Part shown: in pieces, positions 55,511-63,511 of the stretch
Numbering within the stretch: position 1 is the first letter of the stretch
Layout: every line of letters starts with the position of its first letter
From: Riemerella anatipestifer ATCC 11845 = DSM 15868
GTDB taxonomy: Bacteria; Bacteroidota; Bacteroidia; Flavobacteriales; Weeksellaceae
DNA length: 64,000 nucleotides
Assembly: GCF_000252855.1 (NCBI RefSeq)
Contig: NC_017045.1
Location: 558,001-622,000, forward strand
Direction: 5' to 3'
Program-made: the position numbers and the translations under genes
Notes under the pieces: model-generated
Told to the model about the DNA's origin: nothing
Seen by the model: the letters and a program-made list of their open reading frames with translations, nothing else
Database searches by the model: none

Positions 55511-56380
55511 TTATCCGTTCTTAAGAGCCTCAGCACCAGAAACAATCTCTAAAATTTCATTAGTAATAGCAGCCTGACGTGCTTTATTATAGTAAATTAC
55601 TAATTCATTCTTAAGAGCTTGAGCATTATCTGTTGCCTTATGCATCGCCGTCATTCTAGCCCCATGTTCTGAAGCAATAGAATCCAAAACAGCTTTATAA
55701 ACTTGAGTTTTGATAGACTTCGGGATAAGTACATCTAAAATCTCATTTCTATTTGGCTCAAAAAGATAGTCAATCTCTATAGCTTTATCACCTTCTTCAG
55801 AATCCTTAATTGCTATAGGCAAAAGTTTTTCCGTTTGTACTGTTTGGGTAGCAGCATTTAAGAATTTGTTATAAATAAGATACACTTCATCAAATCTCTC
55901 CTCACGGAAATCTTTCATCACTCCATAAACAATATTAGCAACCGCCTCAAAGCTAAGATTATCAAAGATATGGCTTTCATTACTATATGGAGTTCTAATC
56001 TTCTTTACTGCATCATAAACCTTCTTACCTATAGTAATCACCTCTACCTTCTTATCAGAATTTTGTGATAACTGAGCATTAAGCTCTTTAATAATAGAAG
56101 AGTTAAATGCTCCTGCTAAACCTCTGTTAGAAGATATTGCAATATACAATACTCTCTTTACTTCTCTTTGTTTAGCGTAGATAGAAACCTTATCTGCATC
56201 TGAACTTGTATTTACATTCTCAATAATTTCCTGTAGCTTTTCAGAATAAGGTCTCAACATCACGATGGCATCTTGTGCTTTCTTTAGTTTCGCAGCGGAA
56301 ACCATTTTCATCGCACTTGTAATCTGCATCGTAGAAGAGATGGAAGTTATTCGCCCTCGTATTTCTTTTAAATTTGCCAT
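55511..56380 (-). CDS. atpG: ATP synthase F1 gamma subunit
   Basis: This 289-residue protein has the gamma-subunit layout: the N-terminal helix NLKEIRGRITSISSTMQITSA (split here only by reading) with KMVSAAKLKKAQ, a central SNRGLAGAFN motif, and the C-terminal helix ARMTAMHKATDNAQALKNEL (about 240-259). It is the rotor shaft linking the c-ring to the catalytic hexamer. It is the last gene of the operon and lies 71 bases after atpA, with a hairpin (CCGAGTTTA/TAAACTCGG, 56406-56435) in the gap that may tune the transcript. atpD and atpC are not downstream. Confidence 0.96.
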   Translation of the reverse strand: MANLKEIRGRITSISSTMQITSAMKMVSAAKLKKAQDAIVMLRPYSEKLQEIIENVNTSSDADKVSIYAKQREVKRVLYIAISSNRGLAGAFNSSIIKELNAQLSQNSDKKVEVITIGKKVYDAVKKIRTPYSNESHIFDNLSFEAVANIVYGVMKDFREERFDEVYLIYNKFLNAATQTVQTEKLLPIAIKDSEEGDKAIEIDYLFEPNRNEILDVLIPKSIKTQVYKAVLDSIASEHGARMTAMHKATDNAQALKNELVIYYNKARQAAITNEILEIVSGAEALKNG

Positions 56381-56451
56381 ATTTTATGGATTCAAAATTT
56401 AAAACTCCGAGTTTAAAAATTATTTTCTAAACTCGGAATTATGAGTTATTT

Positions 56452-58029
56452 TTAGTTATACTTAGATGCTAAATCATTAGCAGCCTGTCTTAGCACACCT
56501 GTAATTTCGTCATCAATTTTACCAGCCTTAATTTTAGCCATAGTGTCTGGGTGCTTAGATCTCAAGAATTCCACATATTCTTTTTGGAACTCTTTAACCT
56601 TATTTACAGGTACATTTCTCAATAAGTTTTCTGTACCAGCATAAATCATCGCCACTTGGCTATCTACAGGTAGTGGAGAGTTTACTGGTTGCTTAAGAAT
56701 TTCCACATTTTTCTCACCTTTTGTGATTACCGCTAAAGTTGCAGCATCAAGGTCAGAACCGAACTTAGCAAACGCTTCTAATTCTTTATATTGTGCTTGG
56801 TCTAACTTAAGTGTACCTGATACTTTCTTCATTGACTTAATCTGAGCGTTACCTCCTACTCTTGATACAGAGATACCCACGTTAATTGCAGGACGCACCC
56901 CAGAGTTAAATAAATCTGACTCTAAGAATATCTGTCCATCTGTAATAGAGATTACGTTAGTAGGGATATAAGCAGATACGTCTCCCGCCTGAGTCTCAAT
57001 AATTGGTAATGCAGTAAGAGAACCTCCTCCTTTAACGATTGGTTTTAAAGAATCAGGAAGGTCGTTCATTTGCTTAGCAATGCTATCATCAGCAATTACC
57101 TTAGCAGCTCTTTCTAAAAGTCTAGAGTGTAAGTAGAATACGTCCCCTGGATAAGCCTCACGACCTGGTGGTCTTCTTAATAAAAGTGAAAGCTCACGAT
57201 AAGCTACGGCTTGCTTAGATAAATCATCATAAACGATAAGAGCAGGACGACCTGTATCACGGAAGTACTCCCCAATAGCAGCACCTGCCATAGGAGCATA
57301 TACCTGCATAGGTGAAGGGTCTGAAGCATTAGCTGCTACTACTACGGTATAAGCCATAGCTCCTTTATCCTCTAATGTTTTAACAATTTGTGCTACAGTA
57401 GAACCTTTTTGACCTACTGCAACATAAATACAGAATACAGGCTCACCAGCATCATAAAACTCTTTTTGGTTAAGAATAGTATCTATCGCTACAGTAGTTT
57501 TACCTGTTTGACGGTCACCAATGATAAGCTCTCTCTGACCTCTTCCGATAGGAATCATAGAGTCTACCGCTACGATACCTGTTTGTAAAGGTTCGTTAAC
57601 TGGCTGTCTGTAGATAACCCCTGGAGCTTTTCTTTCCAAAGGCATCTCATAAAGCTCTCCTCCGATAGGACCTTTACCATCTATAGGGTTACCTAAAGTA
57701 TCTACAACTCTTCCTAACATACCCTCTCCTACTTTGATAGAAGAAATTCTGTTGGTTCTTTTAACTGTATCCCCTTCTTTTACTTGTTTAGACTCTCCTA
57801 GTAGAGCAACCCCTACATTATCTTCTTCTAAGTTTAATACAATTCCTTCAATACCACTTTCAAATTTAACAAGCTCACCGTATTGTACATTTTCTAGTCC
57901 ATATACACGAGCAATACCGTCTCCTATTTGAAGTACTGTACCTACCTCCTCAACATTAGATTGAGTATCAAAATTTGCTAATTGCTGTTTTAAAATTGCA
58001 GATACTTCTGCTGGATTTATTTCTGCCAT
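56452..58029 (-). CDS. atpA: ATP synthase F1 alpha subunit
   Basis: The 525-residue protein is a complete alpha subunit, which forms the non-catalytic nucleotide sites of the F1 hexamer. It has the P-loop GDRQTGKT at residues 171-178, the alpha-specific [10 protein letters not shown] segment (about 392-401), and the [21 protein letters not shown] block. The start [17 protein letters not shown] is family-like. It follows atpH by 17 bases. The length, slightly above E. coli (513), is usual for Bacteroidota. Confidence 0.98.
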   Translation of the reverse strand: MAEINPAEVSAILKQQLANFDTQSNVEEVGTVLQIGDGIARVYGLENVQYGELVKFESGIEGIVLNLEEDNVGVALLGESKQVKEGDTVKRTNRISSIKVGEGMLGRVVDTLGNPIDGKGPIGGELYEMPLERKAPGVIYRQPVNEPLQTGIVAVDSMIPIGRGQRELIIGDRQTGKTTVAIDTILNQKEFYDAGEPVFCIYVAVGQKGSTVAQIVKTLEDKGAMAYTVVVAANASDPSPMQVYAPMAGAAIGEYFRDTGRPALIVYDDLSKQAVAYRELSLLLRRPPGREAYPGDVFYLHSRLLERAAKVIADDSIAKQMNDLPDSLKPIVKGGGSLTALPIIETQAGDVSAYIPTNVISITDGQIFLESDLFNSGVRPAINVGISVSRVGGNAQIKSMKKVSGTLKLDQAQYKELEAFAKFGSDLDAATLAVITKGEKNVEILKQPVNSPLPVDSQVAMIYAGTENLLRNVPVNKVKEFQKEYVEFLRSKHPDTMAKIKAGKIDDEITGVLRQAANDLASKYN

Positions 58030-58046
58030 TGTATGGTTATTTTTTC

Positions 58047-58586
58047 TTAATTCAACTGAAATTCTTTTTTCATCTGAGCCAACTTAGTTCTTACTGAAGT
58101 ATCTAACTGTTGATCTCCTACTCTCAAAACATACCCACCTAATAAATCTGGATTTACATTGACTTTTAAATCATGAGATGCTCCAGAATTCACAAGACTA
58201 GATGATTTTAATATTTTATCAATATTTTCTTGAGAAAGAGAAGCCGCAGTTGTCAAAGTAATTCTTTGCACTCCGTTGATATCTTCTACTTTATCTATAA
58301 AGTCTTGTGCTATAAACTTAAGCTGAGCTTCTCTACCTTGACGGATAACTAATGAAATTAAATTTTGACTAGTAGCACTAAGTCCTTTAAAAATTTCTTT
58401 AGCTACCGCTATTTTTTTCTTATAGTCAATGAAAGGTGTTTGTAAAAAACGGTTAAGTTCTTTACTCTCACTCATAATCTTAACTACGGCTTTCATATCA
58501 GAAAACACAGTAGAGGTTTGCTGAGACTCTTGGGCAAAATCCAAAAGACCCTTAGCATATCTTTTGGCTACTTTAGATGTTCTCAT
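58047..58586 (-). CDS. atpH: ATP synthase F1 delta subunit
   Basis: The 179-residue protein matches the delta (OSCP) subunit, which forms the stalk tip that holds the F1 hexamer to the b dimer. It starts with the conserved [20 protein letters not shown], has the expected helical N-domain (about 1-110), and ends with the [20 protein letters not shown] strand-helix motif (about 143-162). It is 2 bases after atpF and 17 before atpA. Confidence 0.96.
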   Translation of the reverse strand: MRTSKVAKRYAKGLLDFAQESQQTSTVFSDMKAVVKIMSESKELNRFLQTPFIDYKKKIAVAKEIFKGLSATSQNLISLVIRQGREAQLKFIAQDFIDKVEDINGVQRITLTTAASLSQENIDKILKSSSLVNSGASHDLKVNVNPDLLGGYVLRVGDQQLDTSVRTKLAQMKKEFQLN

Positions 58587-58588
58587 TT

Positions 58589-59083
58589 TTAGTTAAGATT
58601 AGATTTATTCAACATGTTCTCTACTAAAGCATTTTGAGCTTCAGTGCTATCTAATTTTTGTTTAAGAATAGTTTCGGCTATATTTAGAGATAAAGCACCC
58701 ACTTGGTTTTTAATATCAGCCATAGCCGCAGATTTTTCTGCTGCTATTGATTGCTTCGCAGCTGCAATCATTTTATCACCTTCTACTTTAGCCACCTCTT
58801 TAGCTTCATTTACAATTCTATCCTTAATCTCTCTAGCTTCTTTTAGTATAGCATCTCTTTCTACCTTAGCTTCACGAATAATTCTCTCATTATCCGCTTT
58901 TAAATCTTCCATCTCCTTTTTAGCTAATTTTGCTTGGTTCAAAGCATCTACGATAGAAGTCTCTCTATCATTAACCGTTTTAAGGATAGGTTTCCATGCG
59001 AACTTAGATAGTAAAAGTACTAAAATAAGGAAAACCACTAAAGACCATATAAGGTTACCTTCTGAAGGAATTAATAAATCCAT
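58589..59083 (-). CDS. atpF: ATP synthase F0 b subunit
   Basis: This 164-residue protein has one N-terminal membrane segment (LIWSLVVFLILVLLLSKFAW, about 12-31) and a long charged helix (about 32-155) that pairs as a coiled-coil stator. The KPILKTVNDRETSI segment after the membrane part is typical. It follows atpE after 96 bases, a gap that contains a terminator-like hairpin, and adjoins atpH by 2 bases. Confidence 0.96.
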   Translation of the reverse strand: MDLLIPSEGNLIWSLVVFLILVLLLSKFAWKPILKTVNDRETSIVDALNQAKLAKKEMEDLKADNERIIREAKVERDAILKEAREIKDRIVNEAKEVAKVEGDKMIAAAKQSIAAEKSAAMADIKNQVGALSLNIAETILKQKLDSTEAQNALVENMLNKSNLN

Positions 59084-59135
59084 ATTATTTAAGATATTAA
59101 TTTATATTGTTATTTAATTTTTCTTAAAATCAAAA

Positions 59136-59169
59136 GAAAAGCGACAGACCAACCGTCTGTACGCTTTTC
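59136..59169 (-). terminator. Terminator-like hairpin between atpE and atpF
   Basis: On the minus strand GAAAAGCG-ta-CAGAC and GTCTG-t-CGCTTTTC pair around a short loop and run into TTTTG. It follows atpE by 11 bases, inside the operon. It may cut read-through into atpF partly or protect the 3' end of atpE mRNA. Confidence 0.6.
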
Positions 59170-59179
59170 AGTTTTTAGA

Positions 59180-59389
59180 TTATCCGTTTCCTAGTAATGC
59201 TACTACGATACCGAATAGACCAGCACCCTCGATAAGAGCTGCTGCGATAATCATTGCAGTTTGGATTTTTCCTGATTGCTCTGGTTGTCTAGCAATAGCG
59301 TCCATTGCGTGACCACCAATTTTACCAATTCCTAATCCTACACCTAGAACTGCTAAACCAGCTCCGATTGCTGCGATACTACCTGTCAT
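59180..59389 (-). CDS. atpE: ATP synthase F0 c subunit
   Basis: The 69-residue proteolipid has two membrane helices joined by the polar loop ARQPE (residues 33-37). The ion-binding carboxylate is Glu54 in AALIEGAGLFG. A glycine follows it, not the Ser/Thr of sodium-binding c subunits, which favours proton use; this is inference. The glycine-rich first helix (GAGLAVLGVGLGIGKIGG) allows tight ring packing. It lies 53 bases after atpB, and a hairpin follows directly. Confidence 0.96.
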   Translation of the reverse strand: MTGSIAAIGAGLAVLGVGLGIGKIGGHAMDAIARQPEQSGKIQTAMIIAAALIEGAGLFGIVVALLGNG

Positions 59390-59442
59390 AACTTTAAATT
59401 TAAAAGGTTGATATTAATTATTTTTATTTCTTTAACTTAATT

Positions 59443-60501
59443 TTAATGATGTCCTTCTTCCACTGCCATTCCTATAAACAGAGCCGTAAGTAGTGTAAAT
59501 ATGTACGCTTGTAAAGCTGCTACCAATAGCTCTAATGTGTTTATAAAAAGAGTTAGCATGATAGAAACTGGTGCAATAGCATAAGTTTCCATAATGAATA
59601 TAAGGGAAATCAAACTCAAGATTACGATGTGCCCAGCAGTCATATTCGCAAAAAGACGAATCATCAACGCAAAAGGCTTAGTAAACATACCTAAAATCTC
59701 TACTGGTACCAAGATAACATAAACTAAAGCTTTACCTGCCCATGGCATATTGTTCCCTAGTGGGTCAAATATGTGCGACCAATAAGTCTTTTTACCACTA
59801 AAGGTTACTATAATAAATGTAAGAACTGCCAGCACCATTGTAAAGGCGATATTACCTGAAACATTGGCTGCACCTGGAATAAGCCCAAGTAAGTTAACAA
59901 TCCATATAAATAAGAACAGCGTCACTAAGTACGGCGTATACTTTAGATACTTTTTAGTCCCAATATTTTCTAAAGCAATATCATCTCTCACGAAAAGCAC
60001 TAAAGGCTCTAAAAATTTAGCTATTCCTTTAGGAACTCCATTAGAAGTGTAGCTAGACTTAGTAGCAAAAGCTAAAATAATTAGTAAAACTGCCGCTAAT
60101 AAAGTTTGTGCTACATTTTTAGTTATAGAAAAGTCCAATGGTCTTTCATTAGTTGGATGTCCATCATGCATTTCTAGAATACCATTGGCATCAGTTTTGT
60201 ATACTTTGTTATGGTATAACTTATAGTAGTTACCATCTACTTGAGCTACCTCATCCTCATGATGACCAAAATGAGATGAAGAAAAAATCTTCAATCCATT
60301 ATCCCAAAGTATTACAGGTAAAGAAAACCCGATACTTTTATCTCCTTCTCCCCAAAGATGCCAACTGTGGGAGTCTGAGATGTGATGCATAATGTCTGGA
60401 ACTGGATTATACTTCTCTCCAGGTTGTTTAGTCTCGGTAGAGGCATTAGCCCAACCCATCATAAAAATGGTCAACAATAAAATAACTCTCTTGAAGTGCA
60501 T
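59443..60501 (-). CDS. atpB: ATP synthase F0 a subunit
   Basis: This 352-residue protein is longer than the E. coli a subunit (271) because of a signal peptide (VILLLTIFMMGWANA) and a His-rich periplasmic N-domain (about residues 21-128, HHISDSHSWHLWG and SHFGHHEDE), as is usual in Bacteroidota. The channel part follows, with the essential arginine R282 in PFALMIRLFANMTAGH and the helix ending ALQAYIFTLLTALFI. It forms the proton half-channels against the c-ring. It lies between the small membrane gene and atpE. Confidence 0.96.
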   Translation of the reverse strand: MHFKRVILLLTIFMMGWANASTETKQPGEKYNPVPDIMHHISDSHSWHLWGEGDKSIGFSLPVILWDNGLKIFSSSHFGHHEDEVAQVDGNYYKLYHNKVYKTDANGILEMHDGHPTNERPLDFSITKNVAQTLLAAVLLIILAFATKSSYTSNGVPKGIAKFLEPLVLFVRDDIALENIGTKKYLKYTPYLVTLFLFIWIVNLLGLIPGAANVSGNIAFTMVLAVLTFIIVTFSGKKTYWSHIFDPLGNNMPWAGKALVYVILVPVEILGMFTKPFALMIRLFANMTAGHIVILSLISLIFIMETYAIAPVSIMLTLFINTLELLVAALQAYIFTLLTALFIGMAVEEGHH

Positions 60502-60573
60502 TTTCTTCAGTTTATAATTTCTGCAAAAGTAGGAAATTGATTTTATATTTTCAAATTAAAAAAAATTAAAATT

Positions 60574-60942
60574 TTATGATTTTTGTTGGCTTTTAAAATT
60601 TTTAGAAATTAGACTGATTATCAAAACTGTTTCTGTTAAAAGATAGAAAAAATAAAGCCCCACAGATACCATAAGTTGTTTTTTCAGGTCAGGAAAAACA
60701 TAAAAAAGATATAAAAAAGCACCCATTTTCAATATCATAAATGCCATGTAGACAAATCCCATAATATCCTTTTTAAAGAAACCTACCCCTCCTACCGTTA
60801 TAAGACCTAAAAAGTGTAGAAAAGCAATTAGAAAATGTAGTGATAATGGATACTGAAGCAATAGAGATTGTCCTAGAATACCAAAAACAACCACTATACA
60901 ATATACTAGAATAGATAGTAAAATTTGACGCGAATATTTCAT
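60574..60942 (-). CDS. Small membrane protein in the AtpI position (DUF6168-like)
   Basis: The 122-residue protein has four predicted membrane segments (about 8-30, 35-55, 64-82 and 88-112) and a charged end (SKNFKSQQKS). It heads the ATP synthase operon, 72 bases before atpB, where other bacteria have atpI. I believe such proteins are named DUF6168 in Flavobacteriia. It may help assemble the c-ring, as AtpI does, but shared sequence with AtpI is not obvious. The start codon is only four bases from the -7 box, so its mRNA is probably leaderless. Confidence 0.7.
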   Translation of the reverse strand: MKYSRQILLSILVYCIVVVFGILGQSLLLQYPLSLHFLIAFLHFLGLITVGGVGFFKKDIMGFVYMAFMILKMGAFLYLFYVFPDLKKQLMVSVGLYFFYLLTETVLIISLISKNFKSQQKS

Positions 60943-60946
60943 TCGA

Positions 60947-60976
60947 CAAAAATAGTCTATTACACAATGATTCCAA
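60947..60976 (-). promoter_or_regulatory. Promoter of the ATP synthase operon
   Basis: On the minus strand TTG (60974-60976) and TATTTTTG (60947-60954) are 19 bases apart, matching the Bacteroidota pattern. The first ATG follows the -7 box by four bases. Confidence 0.65.
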
Positions 60977-61050
60977 AAAAATAATTCAATACAAAAATAC
61001 CTACTTAAATAATAACTCTTATATTTTGATTTTTGAAGGCAATTTTTATT

Positions 61051-61058
61051 TAATTTTG
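61051..61058 (+). promoter_or_regulatory. -7 promoter box of the MFS transporter gene
   Basis: TAATTTTG matches TAnnTTTG and lies 17 bases before the start codon; a TTG at 61026-61028 is 22 bases upstream of it. Confidence 0.55.
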
Positions 61059-61075
61059 CTCCTCATTTTGACAAT

Positions 61076-62293
61076 ATGGAAAAGCCTCATAAGTCTGCTG
61101 CTATTAGCTTTATTTTTATCACTCTTCTTATAGACATTACAGGTTGGGGCATCATTATACCAGTAGTACCCAAATTGATAGAAGAACTCATCAGTGGAGA
61201 TATTAGTCTTGCTTCTAAGTATGGAGGCTGGTTAAGTTTCGCTTATGCGGTTATGCAATTTATTTTTGCTCCAATATTGGGTAATTTAAGTGACCAGTTT
61301 GGACGGCGTCCTATTATCCTATTCTCGCTATTAGGTTTTTCAGCAAACTTTTTTCTACAAGCTTGGGCACCTAGCATTTTGTGGTTGTTTATAGGTCGTC
61401 TTCTATCTGGTATTACAGGAGCAAGCATCACAACCGCCAGTGCCTACATTGCAGATATTAGTACAGAACAAGATCGTTCAAAAAATTTTGGAGTTATTGG
61501 AGCTGCATTTGGGCTAGGCTTTATTATTGGTCCCGTACTTGGAGGTGTATTAGGACATTACGGTGCCAGAATACCTTTTTTAGCAGCAGGTGTACTTTGC
61601 CTTGTTAACTTTCTATACGGTTTTTTTATACTACCTGAAAGTCTTTCCAAAGAACACAGACGGAAATTTAATTGGAAAAGAGCTAACCCCATAGGCTCTC
61701 TTCTACAGCTAAGAAAATACCCTGAGTTGTATAAACTTATCTTAGCCTGGTTCTTGGTCTATATTGCCTCCCATGCAGTACAAACTAACTGGGCTTATTT
61801 TGGTATTTATAGATTTGGTTGGAGTGAAAAAACAGTGGGGATTTCACTAGGTGTAATGGGAGGATTAACAGCTTTGGTGCAAGGCGTTATACTAAGAAAA
61901 GTAAATCCTAAAATAGGTAATGAAAGAAGTATCTTTTATGGCATTGGTATGTACAGCTTAGGAATGTTACTCTTTTCATTTGCTGGAAACAGTTGGATGA
62001 TGTTTGCCATTCTTGGGATTTATTGTTTCGGAGGGATTGCAGGACCTTCATTACAATCCGTTATTTCCACAAAAGTATCTGCGAGTGAGCAAGGCGACCT
62101 ACAAGGAGCTCTTACCAGCATTATTAGCCTCACGAGTATTATTGGTCCGCCTCTTATGACGAATATTTTTTACTATTTCACTCATAACGATGCACCTTTT
62201 AAGTTTGCTGGTGCTCCTTTCTTTGTTGGATTTATTTTAATGAGTATTAGCACCTATATAGTTTACCATGGATTTTATAAAAATAAAAAATAA
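61076..62293 (+). CDS. MFS transporter of the TetA (TCR/Tet) type
   Basis: The 405-residue protein has the 12 membrane segments of a major facilitator. Motif A, GNLSDQFGRRP (about 67-77), and the antiporter-associated GAAFGLGFIIGPVLGGVLG (motif C, about 141-159) place it with drug:proton exporters of the TetA branch. The N-terminal LIDITGWGIIIPVVPKL also fits. It is not the acquired tetracycline gene by obvious signature and may export another compound. It is divergent from the ATP synthase operon and is followed by tatA after 38 bases, so read-through is possible. Confidence 0.88.
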   Translation: MEKPHKSAAISFIFITLLIDITGWGIIIPVVPKLIEELISGDISLASKYGGWLSFAYAVMQFIFAPILGNLSDQFGRRPIILFSLLGFSANFFLQAWAPSILWLFIGRLLSGITGASITTASAYIADISTEQDRSKNFGVIGAAFGLGFIIGPVLGGVLGHYGARIPFLAAGVLCLVNFLYGFFILPESLSKEHRRKFNWKRANPIGSLLQLRKYPELYKLILAWFLVYIASHAVQTNWAYFGIYRFGWSEKTVGISLGVMGGLTALVQGVILRKVNPKIGNERSIFYGIGMYSLGMLLFSFAGNSWMMFAILGIYCFGGIAGPSLQSVISTKVSASEQGDLQGALTSIISLTSIIGPPLMTNIFYYFTHNDAPFKFAGAPFFVGFILMSISTYIVYHGFYKNKK

Positions 62294-62331
62294 TTTTTTT
62301 CGTTTCATACTTTTATTTGTAATTTAGCAGA

Positions 62332-62673
62332 ATGGATTTTAGTTTTAGTGAAATGTTAGTAATAGCACTAGTAGTATTAGTGCTTTTTGGACCTAAAAAG
62401 ATCCCGGAAATAGCTCGTGGGTTAGGTGAAGGTGTTAGAAAAATGAAGTCTGCAATGGAAGACATCAAAACCGAAATCATGAAGGAGACAGACAACCCTG
62501 TATCTGAAATAAAAAAGGAAATTGAGCAGGTAAAACAATCTGTACAAGAAGTAAATCCTTTGAACGATATTAAGAAAGACCTTACCGAGGCGACCAACGA
62601 TATTGTAAATCTAGATAAAAAAACTAGTATATCACAACTAGACGACGCTCACGAAGGGCCTGTAAGCAGATAG
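62332..62673 (+). CDS. tatA: Sec-independent translocase TatA/TatB subunit
   Basis: The 113-residue protein has one N-terminal membrane segment (MLVIALVVLVLF, about 8-19) ending in the FGPKKIPEIARGLGEGVRKMK motif (a hinge plus amphipathic helix, about 19-39), the hallmark of TatA/TatB. The remaining 70 residues are charged and helical. TatA builds the pore that exports folded, twin-arginine proteins. tatC is not adjacent. It sits between the MFS gene and the PAP2 gene, which starts 6 bases after its stop. Confidence 0.92.
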   Translation: MDFSFSEMLVIALVVLVLFGPKKIPEIARGLGEGVRKMKSAMEDIKTEIMKETDNPVSEIKKEIEQVKQSVQEVNPLNDIKKDLTEATNDIVNLDKKTSISQLDDAHEGPVSR

Positions 62674-62679
62674 AGTAAT

Positions 62680-63240
62680 ATGCACAAAATCATAGAGCTT
62701 GACCAATCTCTCTTTCTTTATCTAAATGGATTAGGTAATGCCTATTTTGACACCTTTTGGGTTATGGTATCAGGCAAACTTACTTGGTTGCCTCTCTATT
62801 TTATATTTTTATATCTCATCATAAAAAACTACGAGAAGAAAAAAGTCATTTATATCCTTCTATTTATTACTCTAGGAATTATTACTTCCGACCAGATTGC
62901 TAATATTTTTAAAATAGGAGTTCATAGATTTCGTCCGTGCCACGAACCACTCTTAGAGGGATTAGTAAGAGAAGTAAAGTGCGGTGGACCTTTTGGTTTT
63001 TATTCAGCACACGCTTCTAACAGCTTCTTTATAGCTTCTTTTATGAATCTTCTTTTTTCAAAAAAGATTAGATTTTTCGGTTTAATGGTATTTGCTTGGG
63101 CATCTTTTGTAGCTTATAGTAGAATCTATTTAGGAGTTCATTATCCATTAGATATTATTTACGGAGCAATGGTAGGTTTTCTCTTAGGTGGCTTTTTTGG
63201 AAGCTTGGCACTTTATGCGAGCAGACCTAAAAAGCTTTAA
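62680..63240 (+). CDS. PAP2-family membrane phosphatase
   Basis: The 186-residue protein has about five membrane segments and the three PAP2 motifs: KIGVHRFRPC (about 83-92), YSAHAS (in place of PSGH, about 110-115) and SRIYLGVHYPLD (about 147-158) with the catalytic histidine. Such enzymes dephosphorylate undecaprenyl pyrophosphate, phosphatidate or lipid A phosphates in the inner membrane. The preferred substrate is open, with undecaprenyl pyrophosphate being common for this size. It is coupled to tatA by a 6-base gap. Confidence 0.9.
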   Translation: MHKIIELDQSLFLYLNGLGNAYFDTFWVMVSGKLTWLPLYFIFLYLIIKNYEKKKVIYILLFITLGIITSDQIANIFKIGVHRFRPCHEPLLEGLVREVKCGGPFGFYSAHASNSFFIASFMNLLFSKKIRFFGLMVFAWASFVAYSRIYLGVHYPLDIIYGAMVGFLLGGFFGSLALYASRPKKL

Positions 63241-63336
63241 TCACTCTTTTTCTTTTAGAAATTAAGTAAGAATACAAAAAAACAAAACTAATAATCAGTT
63301 AGTTACAAAAAATAAAAATATTTCAACTCTATTTTT

Positions 63337-63366
63337 TTGGTAAATAAAAAAATCGTCGTATATTTG
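63337..63366 (+). promoter_or_regulatory. Promoter of the initiator tRNA
   Basis: TTG (63337-63339) and TATATTTG (63359-63366) are 19 bases apart, a full match to the Bacteroidota promoter pattern, and the tRNA begins 12 bases after the -7 box. Confidence 0.8.
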
Positions 63367-63377
63367 CACCACAATAT

Positions 63378-63450
63378 CGCGGGGTGGAGCAGTAGGTAGC
63401 TCGCAGGGCTCATAACCCTGAGGTCGCACGTTCGAGTCGTGTCCCCGCTA
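63378..63450 (+). tRNA. Initiator tRNA-fMet (anticodon CAT)
   Basis: A cloverleaf folds from CGCGGGG to CCCCGCT plus discriminator A. The D arm is GAGC/GCTC, the anticodon arm CAGGG-CTCATAA-CCCTG, and the T arm GCACG-TTCGAGT-CGTGT. The three G-C pairs of the anticodon stem (GGG/CCC) and the unpaired first position (C1 opposite U72) are initiator hallmarks. E. coli has C1 opposite A72, so the base differs but the mismatch is kept. The CCA end is not encoded. Confidence 0.93.
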
Positions 63451-63460
63451 CTACTGAGAA

Positions 63461-63489
63461 AAAGGATGATAAATTATCGTCCTTTTTTT
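63461..63489 (+). terminator. Terminator of the initiator tRNA
   Basis: AAAGGATGATAA and TTATCGTCCTTT pair (one G-U) and run into a T stretch, 10 bases after the tRNA. Confidence 0.8.
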
Positions 63490-63511
63490 ATTTTTATGAT
63501 TACCTCTTAAT

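Noticed and set aside
61076-62293. Acquired tetracycline-resistance gene
   Set aside because: It has the TetA-type fold, but no mobile element, regulator or composition shift is seen, so resistance is not claimed.
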